Shown: piece after piece, positions 1-9,370 of the stretch
How the letters are laid out: each line of letters starts with the position of its first letter
Position numbering within the stretch: the first letter of the stretch is position 1
Origin: Archangium sp.
GTDB lineage: Bacteria > Myxococcota > Myxococcia > Myxococcales > Myxococcaceae
Direction: 5' to 3'
Assembly (NCBI GenBank): GCA_016793525.1
Contig: JAEUJT010000078.1
Location: 1-11,771 of the forward strand
DNA length: 11,771 nucleotides
Made by a program: the position numbers and the translations under genes
The notes under the pieces: model-generated
What the model saw: the letters and a program-made list of their open reading frames with translations, nothing else
What the model was told of the DNA's origin: nothing
The model's database searches: none

Positions 1-348
1 GCGCCCTTCGAAGACAAGGTGCGCGCCGTGGCCCAGCGCGTCTACGGCGCGAAAGACGTCGAGCTGTCAGCCGAGGCGAAGAAAGACCTCGCGCGGATCA
101 GCGGCTGGGGGTTGGGCCACCTGCCGGTGTGCATGGCGAAGACGCACCTCTCGCTGTCAGACGACCCCTCGCTCCAGGGCGCGCCCACCGGCTTCACGGT
201 GACGGTGCGCCAGGTGCGCGTGTCGGCCGGCGCTGGCTTCTTGCTCGCCCTCACCGGCGAGATTCTCACCATGCCGGGGCTGCCCAAGGTGCCCGCCGCG
301 TACAACCTCGACCTGCACGACGACGGCACCGTGGTCGGCGTGCAGTAA
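1..348 (+). CDS. fhs: Formate-tetrahydrofolate ligase, C-terminal 115 residues (partial)
   Basis: This is the 3' end of a gene that begins left of the window; frame 1 is open from base 1 to the TAA at 346-348. The enzyme joins formate to tetrahydrofolate with ATP to give 10-formyl-THF for one-carbon metabolism in the cytoplasm. The visible part carries family hallmarks: LPVCMAKT followed by SLSDDP, then GFTVTVRQVR, SAGAGF, and a near-terminal TMPGLPKVPAA. The family is normally about 550-560 residues, so roughly four fifths, including the P-loop, is outside the window. The ending looks natural and intact. It converges on uvrB, with 63 bp between the two stop codons. The GTG at 19 is an internal Val codon, not the start. 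The family call rests on recognised motifs; no search was run. Confidence 0.93.
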   Translation, partial: APFEDKVRAVAQRVYGAKDVELSAEAKKDLARISGWGLGHLPVCMAKTHLSLSDDPSLQGAPTGFTVTVRQVRVSAGAGFLLALTGEILTMPGLPKVPAAYNLDLHDDGTVVGVQ

Positions 349-362
349 CGCTTTCCCAGGGC

Positions 363-400
363 GGCACGCTTGTCTTACGGCGGCACGCTCGTCTTACGGC
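363..400. repeat. Two-copy tandem 19-bp direct repeat between convergent genes
   Basis: Positions 363-381 and 382-400 are head-to-tail copies of a 19-bp unit beginning GGCACGCT and ending GTCTTACGGC. They differ at one position (T at 371, C at 390). The pair fills most of the 63-bp gap between the fhs and uvrB stop codons. I see no good inverted repeat with a T-tract in this gap, so it does not look like an intrinsic terminator. It may simply be a slippage duplication. Confidence 0.75.
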
Positions 401-411
401 GGAACAGCCGG

Positions 412-2496
<2,085 letters not shown>

Positions 2497-2534
2497 GCAG
2501 ATTGTGGGCGTAGCAGAACCCACTGACATTCGGC

Positions 2535-4697
2535 TCACCCGCCGTCTGGGGAGGCCCGCCGGAGGATGCCGCCTGGGCCGCCCACCCACACCTTCGGCCC
2601 GTCGGGGAGATCTCGGCCGATCACCGCCTTCGGCGCCCCCGAAAGGGGCAGCGGCTCGACCATCACCTCTCCGCTCGGCAGCACGATGGTCAGGTGCGGC
2701 GCGTCGCTTCGGCCTCCCGCCAGAAACACCTCTCCGCTCGCCGCGGGCCAGAGGTCGGCGAAATCGTCAGTTCCCGCCGGAACCGCGACGAAGCCACCGT
2801 CGGCGCGCTGCTGCACCAACGCCCCCCGCTGCCCGGCGGCGACCAGCATCGTCACCCCACCGTCGTGCACCACCGTTCGAATCGACTCCAACCGGGGCCC
2901 GCTGCGCCGCAGCTGAGTCCACCCGGCGTCGGGCTCGAGCCGGGCGATGAGGCCCGATTCCCCCGCTAGGTAGATCGCGCTGGGCGCCCACGCGACGCTG
3001 CTGGCCCCCGCCGGCGCGGCGAAGGGCTCCCAGTCTTCTCCCGCGCCGCTGGGCGAGACGAACACGCTCGGGCCCATGACCGACGTGCCCAGCACGGCGA
3101 GCGACGACGAGGTGGGCGACGGCGCCGCCGACACGAAGTCGTACCCCGGCGCGATTCTCGAGGGGACAGCCGTGGCACCGTCTTGCGCGATGGTGGCGAC
3201 GACGCTCGCGGTGCCGAACGCCCACCGGCGGCTCCCGGGACCGATGGCGCAGGCGGTCATGTCGGACCGGCTGTCGGGCAAGGGGCGAAAGTCCCACTGT
3301 CCCGGGGCGAGCGGCGACTGGAGGTGCAGCCCGTTGCCTTGCGACGCGGCTCCGAGCCACCCGTCAGCGCCGGCGCACAGCGCCTCGACCGTGTCGCTGA
3401 CGTCTTCAACGTTCGCGGTGGAGCGGAACGTGCCTGCATCGGGCAGCCAGACGGCCATGGCCCCACGCTGCCCCGTGGCCAACACCCGCCCCGACGGGAA
3501 GGCGGCGATGCGGGTGTAGCGTCGGCGGCGCGCCTGCTCGGCGGAGTCGGGGAACGCGTCTGACCGCTCGGCCTGCCCGTACGCCTGCATGTCGAGCCGA
3601 TCGATGGCGTCGAGCGAGCCGTCGCTCACCATCCAGAAGCGGCGGCCGTCGAGCGTGTGAAAGCGCCGCGGATTCTCGCGGAAATCGGAGTCGTACACGA
3701 CGCCCCACATGCCCGGGGCCTCGACGTTCGCGTGCGCGATGCGAATGCGCCGATCGTTGTCGGGCCCGTACGAGAGGAGCAGGTAGATGTTGGGGCCGAG
3801 CACCACCATGTTGCGCACCAGCGCCCCCCCTTGCTCCGGCGCGAGCTGAACCACCGGCGTCTTGAACTGCCAGAGCGCGCCGCGGTCATTCACGAGGAAC
3901 ACGCCCGCGTCTCCCGCAGCCGCGAAGAGGTCGCTGTCACGAGGCACCACGTCGAACGCCGACCAGATGCCCTGCCCCGCGGGCGCCGGCGTCGTGCGCC
4001 CGAACACCTCGGCGTTGCGCGTCACCACCGCCGTGCCTTCACCGGTGACGGCGACGCTCCGAAAGCCGGTGGTATCGAAGGTGGAGCCCGCCTGCTCCGA
4101 GGCCCACCGCTGCCCGTCGAAGACAAGGATGCGCCCACGGGTGCCCGCGACGAAGATGTTCGACGGGCCGGTGCCGCTGATCGCCTGCCAGCGCACGCCG
4201 TCTTCGAGCGGCGTCGGCACCACCGACGTACGCTCACCGTCCCAGAACAGCACGCTGCTGTTGGTGACCAGCCACACGTGGCGCTCGTCGACCGCGTACA
4301 GATCGTTGATGTCGTTGCCCTGCGGCAGCGGGCTTTCCCAGCAGAACCCGCGCTCGCAGACCCGCGCCAGGCTACAGGTGTTGGGCCGCTCGGTGCCGCA
4401 CTCGGTGCCGTCGAAGCACGAGCCACAGAAGAGCGTCTGGCAGCCCGTCTCGAGGAAGCCGCACGTCGCCCCGACATCGTCGCATGAGGTGATCTCGGCC
4501 ACGCACCCGGCATCGACCTCGGGCCACTTGGGGCCGGCGACGCCCTCGGGGTAGCAGTAGCCGTCGGGCGCGCAGGTGGCGCCAGCTTGCGCGCAGGTCC
4601 GGTCGGTTTCGCAGCGGTAGAGCGTGGTCCGATCGAGCTTGCACGCAGCCAGCGCGAGCATCGCCACCAGCGGCGCCAGGCGCCACGCCGTCACCAT
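2535..4697 (-). CDS. Cys-rich lipoprotein with beta-propeller-like repeats, function unknown
   Basis: The 720-residue product starts with a lipoprotein signal peptide: Arg at 6, a hydrophobic core, and lipobox LAAC with lipidated Cys19. The next residue is Lys20; in Myxococcus xanthus Lys at +2 is associated with inner-membrane lipoproteins. Residues 29-119 hold 14 cysteines (29, 35, 42, 48, 65, 72, 79, 86, 91, 94, 100, 108, 114, 119), an even number that would suit seven disulfides. From about 130 to the end a repeated pattern recurs roughly ten times: a short hydrophobic strand, a Gly pair such as AGTRGRI or AGESGLI, then an aromatic residue such as FDGQRW. This resembles beta-propeller blades of the YCF48/sialidase-like kind and suggests a binding surface, not an enzyme. 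I recognise no catalytic motif. The ATG at 4697 is set by the signal peptide, although the frame stays open upstream to 4934. It overlaps the preceding gene by 7 bp (ATGGTGA), which suggests translational coupling. Confidence 0.85.
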   Translation of the reverse strand: MVTAWRLAPLVAMLALAACKLDRTTLYRCETDRTCAQAGATCAPDGYCYPEGVAGPKWPEVDAGCVAEITSCDDVGATCGFLETGCQTLFCGSCFDGTECGTERPNTCSLARVCERGFCWESPLPQGNDINDLYAVDERHVWLVTNSSVLFWDGERTSVVPTPLEDGVRWQAISGTGPSNIFVAGTRGRILVFDGQRWASEQAGSTFDTTGFRSVAVTGEGTAVVTRNAEVFGRTTPAPAGQGIWSAFDVVPRDSDLFAAAGDAGVFLVNDRGALWQFKTPVVQLAPEQGGALVRNMVVLGPNIYLLLSYGPDNDRRIRIAHANVEAPGMWGVVYDSDFRENPRRFHTLDGRRFWMVSDGSLDAIDRLDMQAYGQAERSDAFPDSAEQARRRRYTRIAAFPSGRVLATGQRGAMAVWLPDAGTFRSTANVEDVSDTVEALCAGADGWLGAASQGNGLHLQSPLAPGQWDFRPLPDSRSDMTACAIGPGSRRWAFGTASVVATIAQDGATAVPSRIAPGYDFVSAAPSPTSSSLAVLGTSVMGPSVFVSPSGAGEDWEPFAAPAGASSVAWAPSAIYLAGESGLIARLEPDAGWTQLRRSGPRLESIRTVVHDGGVTMLVAAGQRGALVQQRADGGFVAVPAGTDDFADLWPAASGEVFLAGGRSDAPHLTIVLPSGEVMVEPLPLSGAPKAVIGRDLPDGPKVWVGGPGGILRRASPDGG

Positions 4698-5515
4698 GTG
4701 AGCACCGCGCCGGTGCCCAACCCGACGCCGAGCGCCGCCAACCCGATGCCGATGCCCAGCTGCGTCGTCGCCGCCGCGGCGACCCCTTGGGCCTCCGAGC
4801 CGGTGAGCGTGCTCCCCACGTACCCACCGGGGAGCTCTTCCGTGCCGCGGAGGGAGGCATGGGTCGCGCCAGCAACCGCCACCAGCGCCACGCTCGCGCC
4901 GAGCGCCGCGAGGGCCCCCGCGCCCAACACCCACGACGCGGCATGCGGCGTCGGTCCCGACGAGACGATCTCGAGCTCGGGCCCGTCAGCGCGCTCGACC
5001 CACCCGCTGGGCGCCAGCGAAATTTCGACCGGCGCATCGGCCGCAGCGGTCGGTTTGGGGGCGACTGGTTTCGCCAGCCGCGCGTGTACGCGCTTGACGA
5101 ACGGCGCCAGCTCTTCGGCGGTCGGCGTGACCCGGTTGGAGAGCACCAGGCTCTCGTGCTCGGCGGCGGCTCGCGCGGCGATGTCGAGGAGCTCGAAGGC
5201 GATGGAGGTGTCGCTCCCGATGCTCGTCACCGACACCGTCACCACGTAGGCAAGGCTCAGCTGCGTGGCCAACTCGCCCAAACACGCGCGCTTGCCGAGA
5301 CACGCCGCGGTGTCGGCCAGCCCGAGCTGCTGGGCGCGGCGAACGGCCTCGGCCACCGGGAGCATCGGGGTGAGGCCCTTGCGGGTGAGCGCCGCCTCGA
5401 GCGCGGTGGCGACCGCCGTCGCCTTCTCTGGGGTCACGTTGACCCGCTTGGCCACCACCACCGACCACGTCGGGTCGGCCGCGAGCGCCAGCGCCATCAC
5501 CGTGGAACACACCAT
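4691..5515 (-). CDS. Secreted/membrane protein with two C-terminal TM segments, unknown family
   Basis: I do not recognise a named family. The 274-residue product has a short hydrophobic N-terminus (MVCSTVMALALAA, then Asp-Pro), read as a probable signal peptide. A globular region (about 17-150) follows, with alpha/beta pattern SVVVAKRVNV, a helix of TALEAALTRKG type, a Cys pair in CLGKRAC (72 and 78) and strands around YVVTVSV. This arrangement recalls CsgG/TolB-N-like lipoprotein-associated domains. After a Pro/Ala linker (148-165) come two likely membrane helices (about 194-217 and 252-272), with LTW at the very end. The ATG at 5515 lies 31 bp after the kinase stop and lacks a clear Shine-Dalgarno. 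An in-frame ATG at 5605 would overlap the kinase by 59 bp and add a basic, helix-poor stretch, so it was not preferred. The gene's end overlaps the lipoprotein start, so the two products are likely made together and may interact in the envelope. Confidence 0.8.
   Translation of the reverse strand: MVCSTVMALALAADPTWSVVVAKRVNVTPEKATAVATALEAALTRKGLTPMLPVAEAVRRAQQLGLADTAACLGKRACLGELATQLSLAYVVTVSVTSIGSDTSIAFELLDIAARAAAEHESLVLSNRVTPTAEELAPFVKRVHARLAKPVAPKPTAAADAPVEISLAPSGWVERADGPELEIVSSGPTPHAASWVLGAGALAALGASVALVAVAGATHASLRGTEELPGGYVGSTLTGSEAQGVAAAATTQLGIGIGLAALGVGLGTGAVLTW
4702..4716 (-). promoter_or_regulatory. Perfect 6-bp hairpin just before an overlapping start codon
   Basis: On the minus strand GCACCG-GCG-CGGTGC forms a perfect 6-bp stem with a 3-nt loop, ending 4 nt before the lipoprotein ATG (4697). 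It lies within the last codons of the upstream gene and covers where a ribosome-binding site for the lipoprotein would sit. A ribosome finishing the upstream gene would melt it, so it could enforce coupled translation. Short GC stems are common in GC-rich DNA, so the function is inference. Confidence 0.4.
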
Positions 5516-5546
5516 GCGCGGAGCATGGCAGGGCGGTCCAGCGCCT

Positions 5547-7028
5547 TCAATTCTTGTCGCGGAGCGGCGCGATGAAGGTTTTCTCGAGCACCGAGGTGTT
5601 GGCATCGACTTCGGCCACCTTGGCGGGAGGCGGCTCCGTCGCGAGGACCAACCGGTAGCGTCGAATCAGCGCCAGCGCGGTGGCGTCGACGTCTTCGTCG
5701 GCCGGTGTGCGCTGCCGCAGCTCGCTCTCGAGCGACACCAGCCGGGCCAACACGCCCGCCGCCGTCTTGCGCGCTCTCTTCGGGCGGGTGACGGGTTTCC
5801 CTCCCGGAGCCAGAGGCGCGAGCTCCTCGAGCTCTTCGGCCTCGCTGGCTGGCGCGGCGGGAGGCACGGCGACGGTGGGACCGGGTTCGACGGCTGCGCT
5901 CGGTGGCGGCTCCGGCTCCGGCGCGGCGGAGATGGCCTCGACGGCTACCGGAGGCACCACCACCACCGGACTCGCCTGCAGTGCCTTGCGGCGCGCCCAC
6001 CACACACCTCCGCCCGCGGCGGCACAGGCGATCATCGCCACGCCGACCCAGGGGAGCCACGCGTTCGACTTCGGCTTCACCTGGCGAATCGACGGTGACG
6101 ACACCCGGCTGCCGGCGGCGCTTCGGGACTCCGTGGGCTCGGTGAAGCTCTTCGAGGCCCACGCCGTCAAGCGCAAGCGCACCAGCTCGGCGGTCTGCGG
6201 CCGGGCTCGCGGGTCTCGGTGCAGCATCGACACCACGAGCGCGTTCAAGAACGGAGGCAGATCGTTTCGCAGCTGGCCAGGCTGAGGCACGTCGGCGTCG
6301 GCCGACTGGTCGCTCGGCCCCTTGCCCGAAAACGGCAACGCTCCGGTCAACAGCTCATAGGCGATGACGCCGATCGCGTAGATGTCAGACGAGACTTCGG
6401 GTGTGCCGCTCGCCGCTTGCTCCGGGGCGACGTACCCCATGCCTCCCGCGAGCGACCGGTGATCGGCGCGCCCCGCCGTGTCGTGCAGCCAACTCGAGAG
6501 CCCGAAATCGAGCAGCTTCACGGTGGAGCTGCCGTCGGCCTGCTTGGCGAGGAAGATGTTGGACGGCTTGAGATCGCCGTGCACGACACCCGCCGAGTGC
6601 GCCGCGTGGACCGCGGTGAGCACCTCGAGCAGCCAGCGCACGGCCGTCTCGACATCGAGCGGGTCGCGCAGCAGGCGCTCCTCCAGGGGCTCCCCGTCGA
6701 GCATCTCCGTCACCACGAAGGGCCGCCCATCGTAGAGCTGCCCCAGCCCCACCACGTCGGCGATGTGCCGGTGCGTGAGCGCGTTGACGGTCTTCACCAC
6801 CCCCAGGAACTGCGCCGCCGTGTCGTCGTTGTTCCACGGGGTGGCCCTCAGCACCTTGATGGTGCCTTTCCGCCCGATGCCAGAGTGCACGCCGCGGTAC
6901 ACCAGACCCGTTCTGCTCTCGGCGACGCGTTCGGTGACATCGAAGTCGCCGACGCGCGTTCCAACGAGATCGTCGTTCCCCGCGGCGGCTGACGGCTTCA
7001 CGCGCTGGGCATCAAACCACACTTCCAA
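5547..7028 (-). CDS. Membrane-anchored Ser/Thr protein kinase-like protein with degenerate active site
   Basis: The 493-residue product has a Hanks-type kinase domain (about 27-290), a transmembrane helix (about 323-344), a Pro/Ala/Glu-rich stretch (350-410) and a short predicted periplasmic tail. Retained are the ATP-binding Lys58 (GTIKVL), catalytic Asp152 and Lys154 in HGDLKPSN (150-157), DFG (174-176) and APE (201-203). Departures from consensus: the Gly-rich loop reads VAESRTGLV, keeping only the last of its three glycines; HRD is HGD, a non-RD form; and the position expected for the alpha-C Glu appears to be Val77, with no nearby Glu. The domain could be a weak kinase, an atypical one or a pseudokinase; I cannot decide from sequence. 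The start is uncertain: TTG at 7028 is the most upstream option, GTG at 7022 is equally plausible, and neither has a strong ribosome-binding site. The gene lies 28 bp after the M48 gene and 31 bp before the two-TM protein. Confidence 0.88.
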   Translation of the reverse strand: MEVWFDAQRVKPSAAAGNDDLVGTRVGDFDVTERVAESRTGLVYRGVHSGIGRKGTIKVLRATPWNNDDTAAQFLGVVKTVNALTHRHIADVVGLGQLYDGRPFVVTEMLDGEPLEERLLRDPLDVETAVRWLLEVLTAVHAAHSAGVVHGDLKPSNIFLAKQADGSSTVKLLDFGLSSWLHDTAGRADHRSLAGGMGYVAPEQAASGTPEVSSDIYAIGVIAYELLTGALPFSGKGPSDQSADADVPQPGQLRNDLPPFLNALVVSMLHRDPRARPQTAELVRLRLTAWASKSFTEPTESRSAAGSRVSSPSIRQVKPKSNAWLPWVGVAMIACAAAGGGVWWARRKALQASPVVVVPPVAVEAISAAPEPEPPPSAAVEPGPTVAVPPAAPASEAEELEELAPLAPGGKPVTRPKRARKTAAGVLARLVSLESELRQRTPADEDVDATALALIRRYRLVLATEPPPAKVAEVDANTSVLEKTFIAPLRDKN

Positions 7029-7056
7029 CTCGATGCCGCACCCGCCGGAGCTGAAG

Positions 7057-7713
7057 CTACCCGCCGCGCAGCAACGTCGTGGAGCGGCCCATCATTCGCC
7101 GGCGCCGATCGTACGCGCCTTGAATCATGTCGACCCGCACGCCGGGCGGGTAGTACTCGGGCGACTGCTTCTGCTCGAAGCCTTTGGCGTTGGAGAGCAG
7201 AAACTGCTGCACCGGCCGCGGGTCTCCAGCCAGCTCGGCCAACATGCGCCCGGCGAAGCGATCGGCCTTCGCCTCCTCTTCTCGGTACATCACGTCGAGC
7301 ATCGAACGGCTCAGGCTCGACAGATCATGATTCGGCCAGGTCCACGGTTGGTGGCCGATCTCGTGACCCAGCACCCCGAGGAGCAGGTCGTCATCGCCCT
7401 GAAACTGCGCCAACAGCTCGACCCCGAAGGCAATTTGGCCTTCGCGCGAAATACACGCGTTCTGCCCCTCACACAGCTCGAGGGAAAAGGTCCCGGCGCT
7501 CCGGCCCATGGCGGTCGCGATGTGCTCTTTCAAATCGGTCAACTTGCGCAGCCCCTTCGACAGCTTGGGGAACGCACGCTTGTCCACCAGCTTGGGGGGC
7601 CGCTTGCCGAACAGCACCGCCGCCATCGGGTGCGAGTGGGTGCGACCGATGGGCGCCTGCGACTGGCCGCCCAGAAGCGAAGAGCCCGATGTGCCCGCGG
7701 AACGAATTTTCAT
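7057..7713 (-). CDS. Soluble M48-type zinc metallopeptidase
   Basis: The 218-residue product carries the zinc-peptidase signature HEIGH (117-121), in which the two His bind zinc and Glu118 is the general base. EEEAKADRFA (145-154) follows about 25 residues later, supplying the third zinc ligand Glu147 and the conserved Asp151 of the M48/gluzincin pattern. It should be an endopeptidase. There is no signal peptide or transmembrane helix, unlike HtpX or OMA1-like members, so cytoplasmic location is predicted. Two cysteines (81, 87) sit before the active-site helix. The C-terminal region is rich in Arg (YDRRRRMMGR). The ATG at 7713 follows the M28 stop by 28 bp; I see no clear Shine-Dalgarno. The substrate is unknown. 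Confidence 0.88.
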   Translation of the reverse strand: MKIRSAGTSGSSLLGGQSQAPIGRTHSHPMAAVLFGKRPPKLVDKRAFPKLSKGLRKLTDLKEHIATAMGRSAGTFSLELCEGQNACISREGQIAFGVELLAQFQGDDDLLLGVLGHEIGHQPWTWPNHDLSSLSRSMLDVMYREEEAKADRFAGRMLAELAGDPRPVQQFLLSNAKGFEQKQSPEYYPPGVRVDMIQGAYDRRRRMMGRSTTLLRGG

Positions 7714-7741
7714 TCGGCGAGCGGAGTGTAAACGCCAGGCT

Positions 7742-9370
7742 CTACTTCTGCTTCGACGTGAGCCGCTCGGCTTCGAACTCGTCGCCTTTCGTCCAGGTCG
7801 GAGCCTCCGCCGTGTTCGCGAGCGACACCGCCAGCCCGTAGTACAGCCGCACGTCCTCCACCGCGCCCGAGAGATCCCACTCCGGGGTCAGCTCGTCAGA
7901 TGGCTGGTGGTACCGGGTGGCCTCCCAGAGCTCGCGCTGCTGCTTGCCCCACCCCTCGGGCCGGCCGATGAAGTCGTGGCCGCTCGAGAAATACGCCGAG
8001 GGCACGCCCTTCTTGGCGAAGTTGAACTGGTCAGACCGGTAGAAGAACCCGCGATCGGCGAGCGCGTCGGGCTTCACCGTGCGGCCCTGCGCCTTCGCCA
8101 GCTGGGTGATCACCGCGTCGATGCTCGATTTCCCGAGCCCCACCACGCTCAGGTCGGCGGTGCGCCCCCAGATGTTCACGCCGTCGATGTTTACATTGGC
8201 GATCATCTTCGCCACCGGCACCGGAGCGCTCGAGACGAAGTAGGCCGAGCCGAGGAGCCCCTGCTCCTCCGCCGCCACCGCCGCGAACAGCACCGAGCGC
8301 TTCGGCGCCTTGGGCAGCGAGGTCAGCGCGCGCGCCACCGACAGCAGCGCCGCCACGCCCGACGCGTTGTCCACCGCGCCGTTGTAGATCTCATCTTCGC
8401 CCGGCTTCACGCCCGCCTTGCGGCCGAGGTGATCGTGGTGCGCCGTTACCACCACGTATTCGCCCTTCAACGTGGGGTCCGACCCCGGGAGCACGCCGAG
8501 CACGTTGGCCGTGCGCTTCACCACCACCGCGTTGGCGAAGCGCGTTTTTACCTTCACGCCGAGGGGGACGGGCGTGAAGCCCTTCGACTCCGCCGCCTCG
8601 CGCAGCGTGTCCAACGACTTGCCACTGAGCGCCACCAGCTTGCGCATCGCGTCTTCTGTGGTCCACGCCTTCACCTGCAGCGTCGGCTCGTCGCCGGCGG
8701 GGAGATCGAATTGCTCACCCGCCCACGACGTCTGCACCACCTGCCACGGGTAGCCGGCCGACGGCGTGGTGTGAATGATGATGCACCCCACCGCTCCAGC
8801 GCGCGCCGCCTGCTCGTATTTGTACCCCCAGCGCCCGTAGTACAGCCGCGTCTTCCCAGCGAAGAGCGCCGGGTCTCGCTCGGGGTCATTGTTCATCACC
8901 ACGATGACCTTGCCCTTCACGCTCGTCTTGAAGTCGTTCCACCCGTATTCGGGCGCGACGATGCCGTAGCCGGCGAAGACGAGCTCCGCGTCGTCGAGAA
9001 TGGACTCCTTCGCCTGGTGACCGGAGACAGCGATGAAGTCGTCGCTCCGCTTCAGCGTCAACGACGGCTTCCCAGCGGCGGAGAAGGTCAGCGTGTCGGG
9101 CGCCCCGTCGACGCCGACCAGATCGAACGGCTGATACCAGCCTCCGTCGGCCACCCCCGGCGTCAACCCCAGCGATTCAAACTGGGTGGCAATGTATTCC
9201 TGCGCGAGACGATCGCCCGGCGTCGCGGGCCCGCGCCCCTCGAGTGTATCGGAGGCGAGAAACCGCACGTGCGCGCGCAGCTGGCTCTCGGTGATCTGCT
9301 TCTCCGCGCCCTTCTCGACCGGCGTCAGCAACGGCGCAGCGCTCAGCACAACCAGCGTGAAGATCAGCAC
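7742..9370 (-). CDS. M28 family zinc aminopeptidase, exported, with PA-type insert
   Basis: The 542-residue product has a hydrophobic export signal at residues 1-16, so it should act in the periplasm or outside the cell, removing N-terminal residues from peptides. The catalytic region carries the co-catalytic zinc set of M28: His311 (TAHHDHLG), bridging Asp334 (GAVDNASG), the Glu pair 368-369 (AAEEQGLLGS), Asp396 (NVNIDG) and His488 (YHQPSDE). Between the N-terminal part and the catalytic core, about residues 125-290 include GYGIVAPEYGWND and GAVGCIIIH, typical of a protease-associated (PA) domain. All expected metal ligands are present, so it looks active. The start is a GTG directly after the cysS TAG, in the same frame with no gap. 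That stop blocks any longer start, and later candidates would destroy the signal peptide, so 9370 is well fixed. Substrate specificity cannot be read from sequence. Confidence 0.92.
   Translation of the reverse strand: MLIFTLVVLSAAPLLTPVEKGAEKQITESQLRAHVRFLASDTLEGRGPATPGDRLAQEYIATQFESLGLTPGVADGGWYQPFDLVGVDGAPDTLTFSAAGKPSLTLKRSDDFIAVSGHQAKESILDDAELVFAGYGIVAPEYGWNDFKTSVKGKVIVVMNNDPERDPALFAGKTRLYYGRWGYKYEQAARAGAVGCIIIHTTPSAGYPWQVVQTSWAGEQFDLPAGDEPTLQVKAWTTEDAMRKLVALSGKSLDTLREAAESKGFTPVPLGVKVKTRFANAVVVKRTANVLGVLPGSDPTLKGEYVVVTAHHDHLGRKAGVKPGEDEIYNGAVDNASGVAALLSVARALTSLPKAPKRSVLFAAVAAEEQGLLGSAYFVSSAPVPVAKMIANVNIDGVNIWGRTADLSVVGLGKSSIDAVITQLAKAQGRTVKPDALADRGFFYRSDQFNFAKKGVPSAYFSSGHDFIGRPEGWGKQQRELWEATRYHQPSDELTPEWDLSGAVEDVRLYYGLAVSLANTAEAPTWTKGDEFEAERLTSKQK

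Noticed and set aside
349..411. Bidirectional intrinsic terminator between fhs and uvrB
   Set aside because: Only 4-bp stems can be drawn and there is no T-tract on either strand.
2497..2534. LexA-type SOS box or separate promoter in the gap before uvrB
   Set aside because: Only a weak 5-bp GTGGG/CCCAC hairpin is visible. I see no convincing operator or -35/-10 pair.
4698..4934. N-terminal extension of the lipoprotein frame up to 4934
   Set aside because: The extra 79 residues are Gly/Arg-rich and overlap the upstream gene. The lipobox signal peptide starting at 4697 is decisive.
7714..7741. Internal promoter before the M48 gene (TACACT as a -10)
   Set aside because: The -10 matches 4 of 6, but no acceptable -35 lies 16-18 bp upstream.
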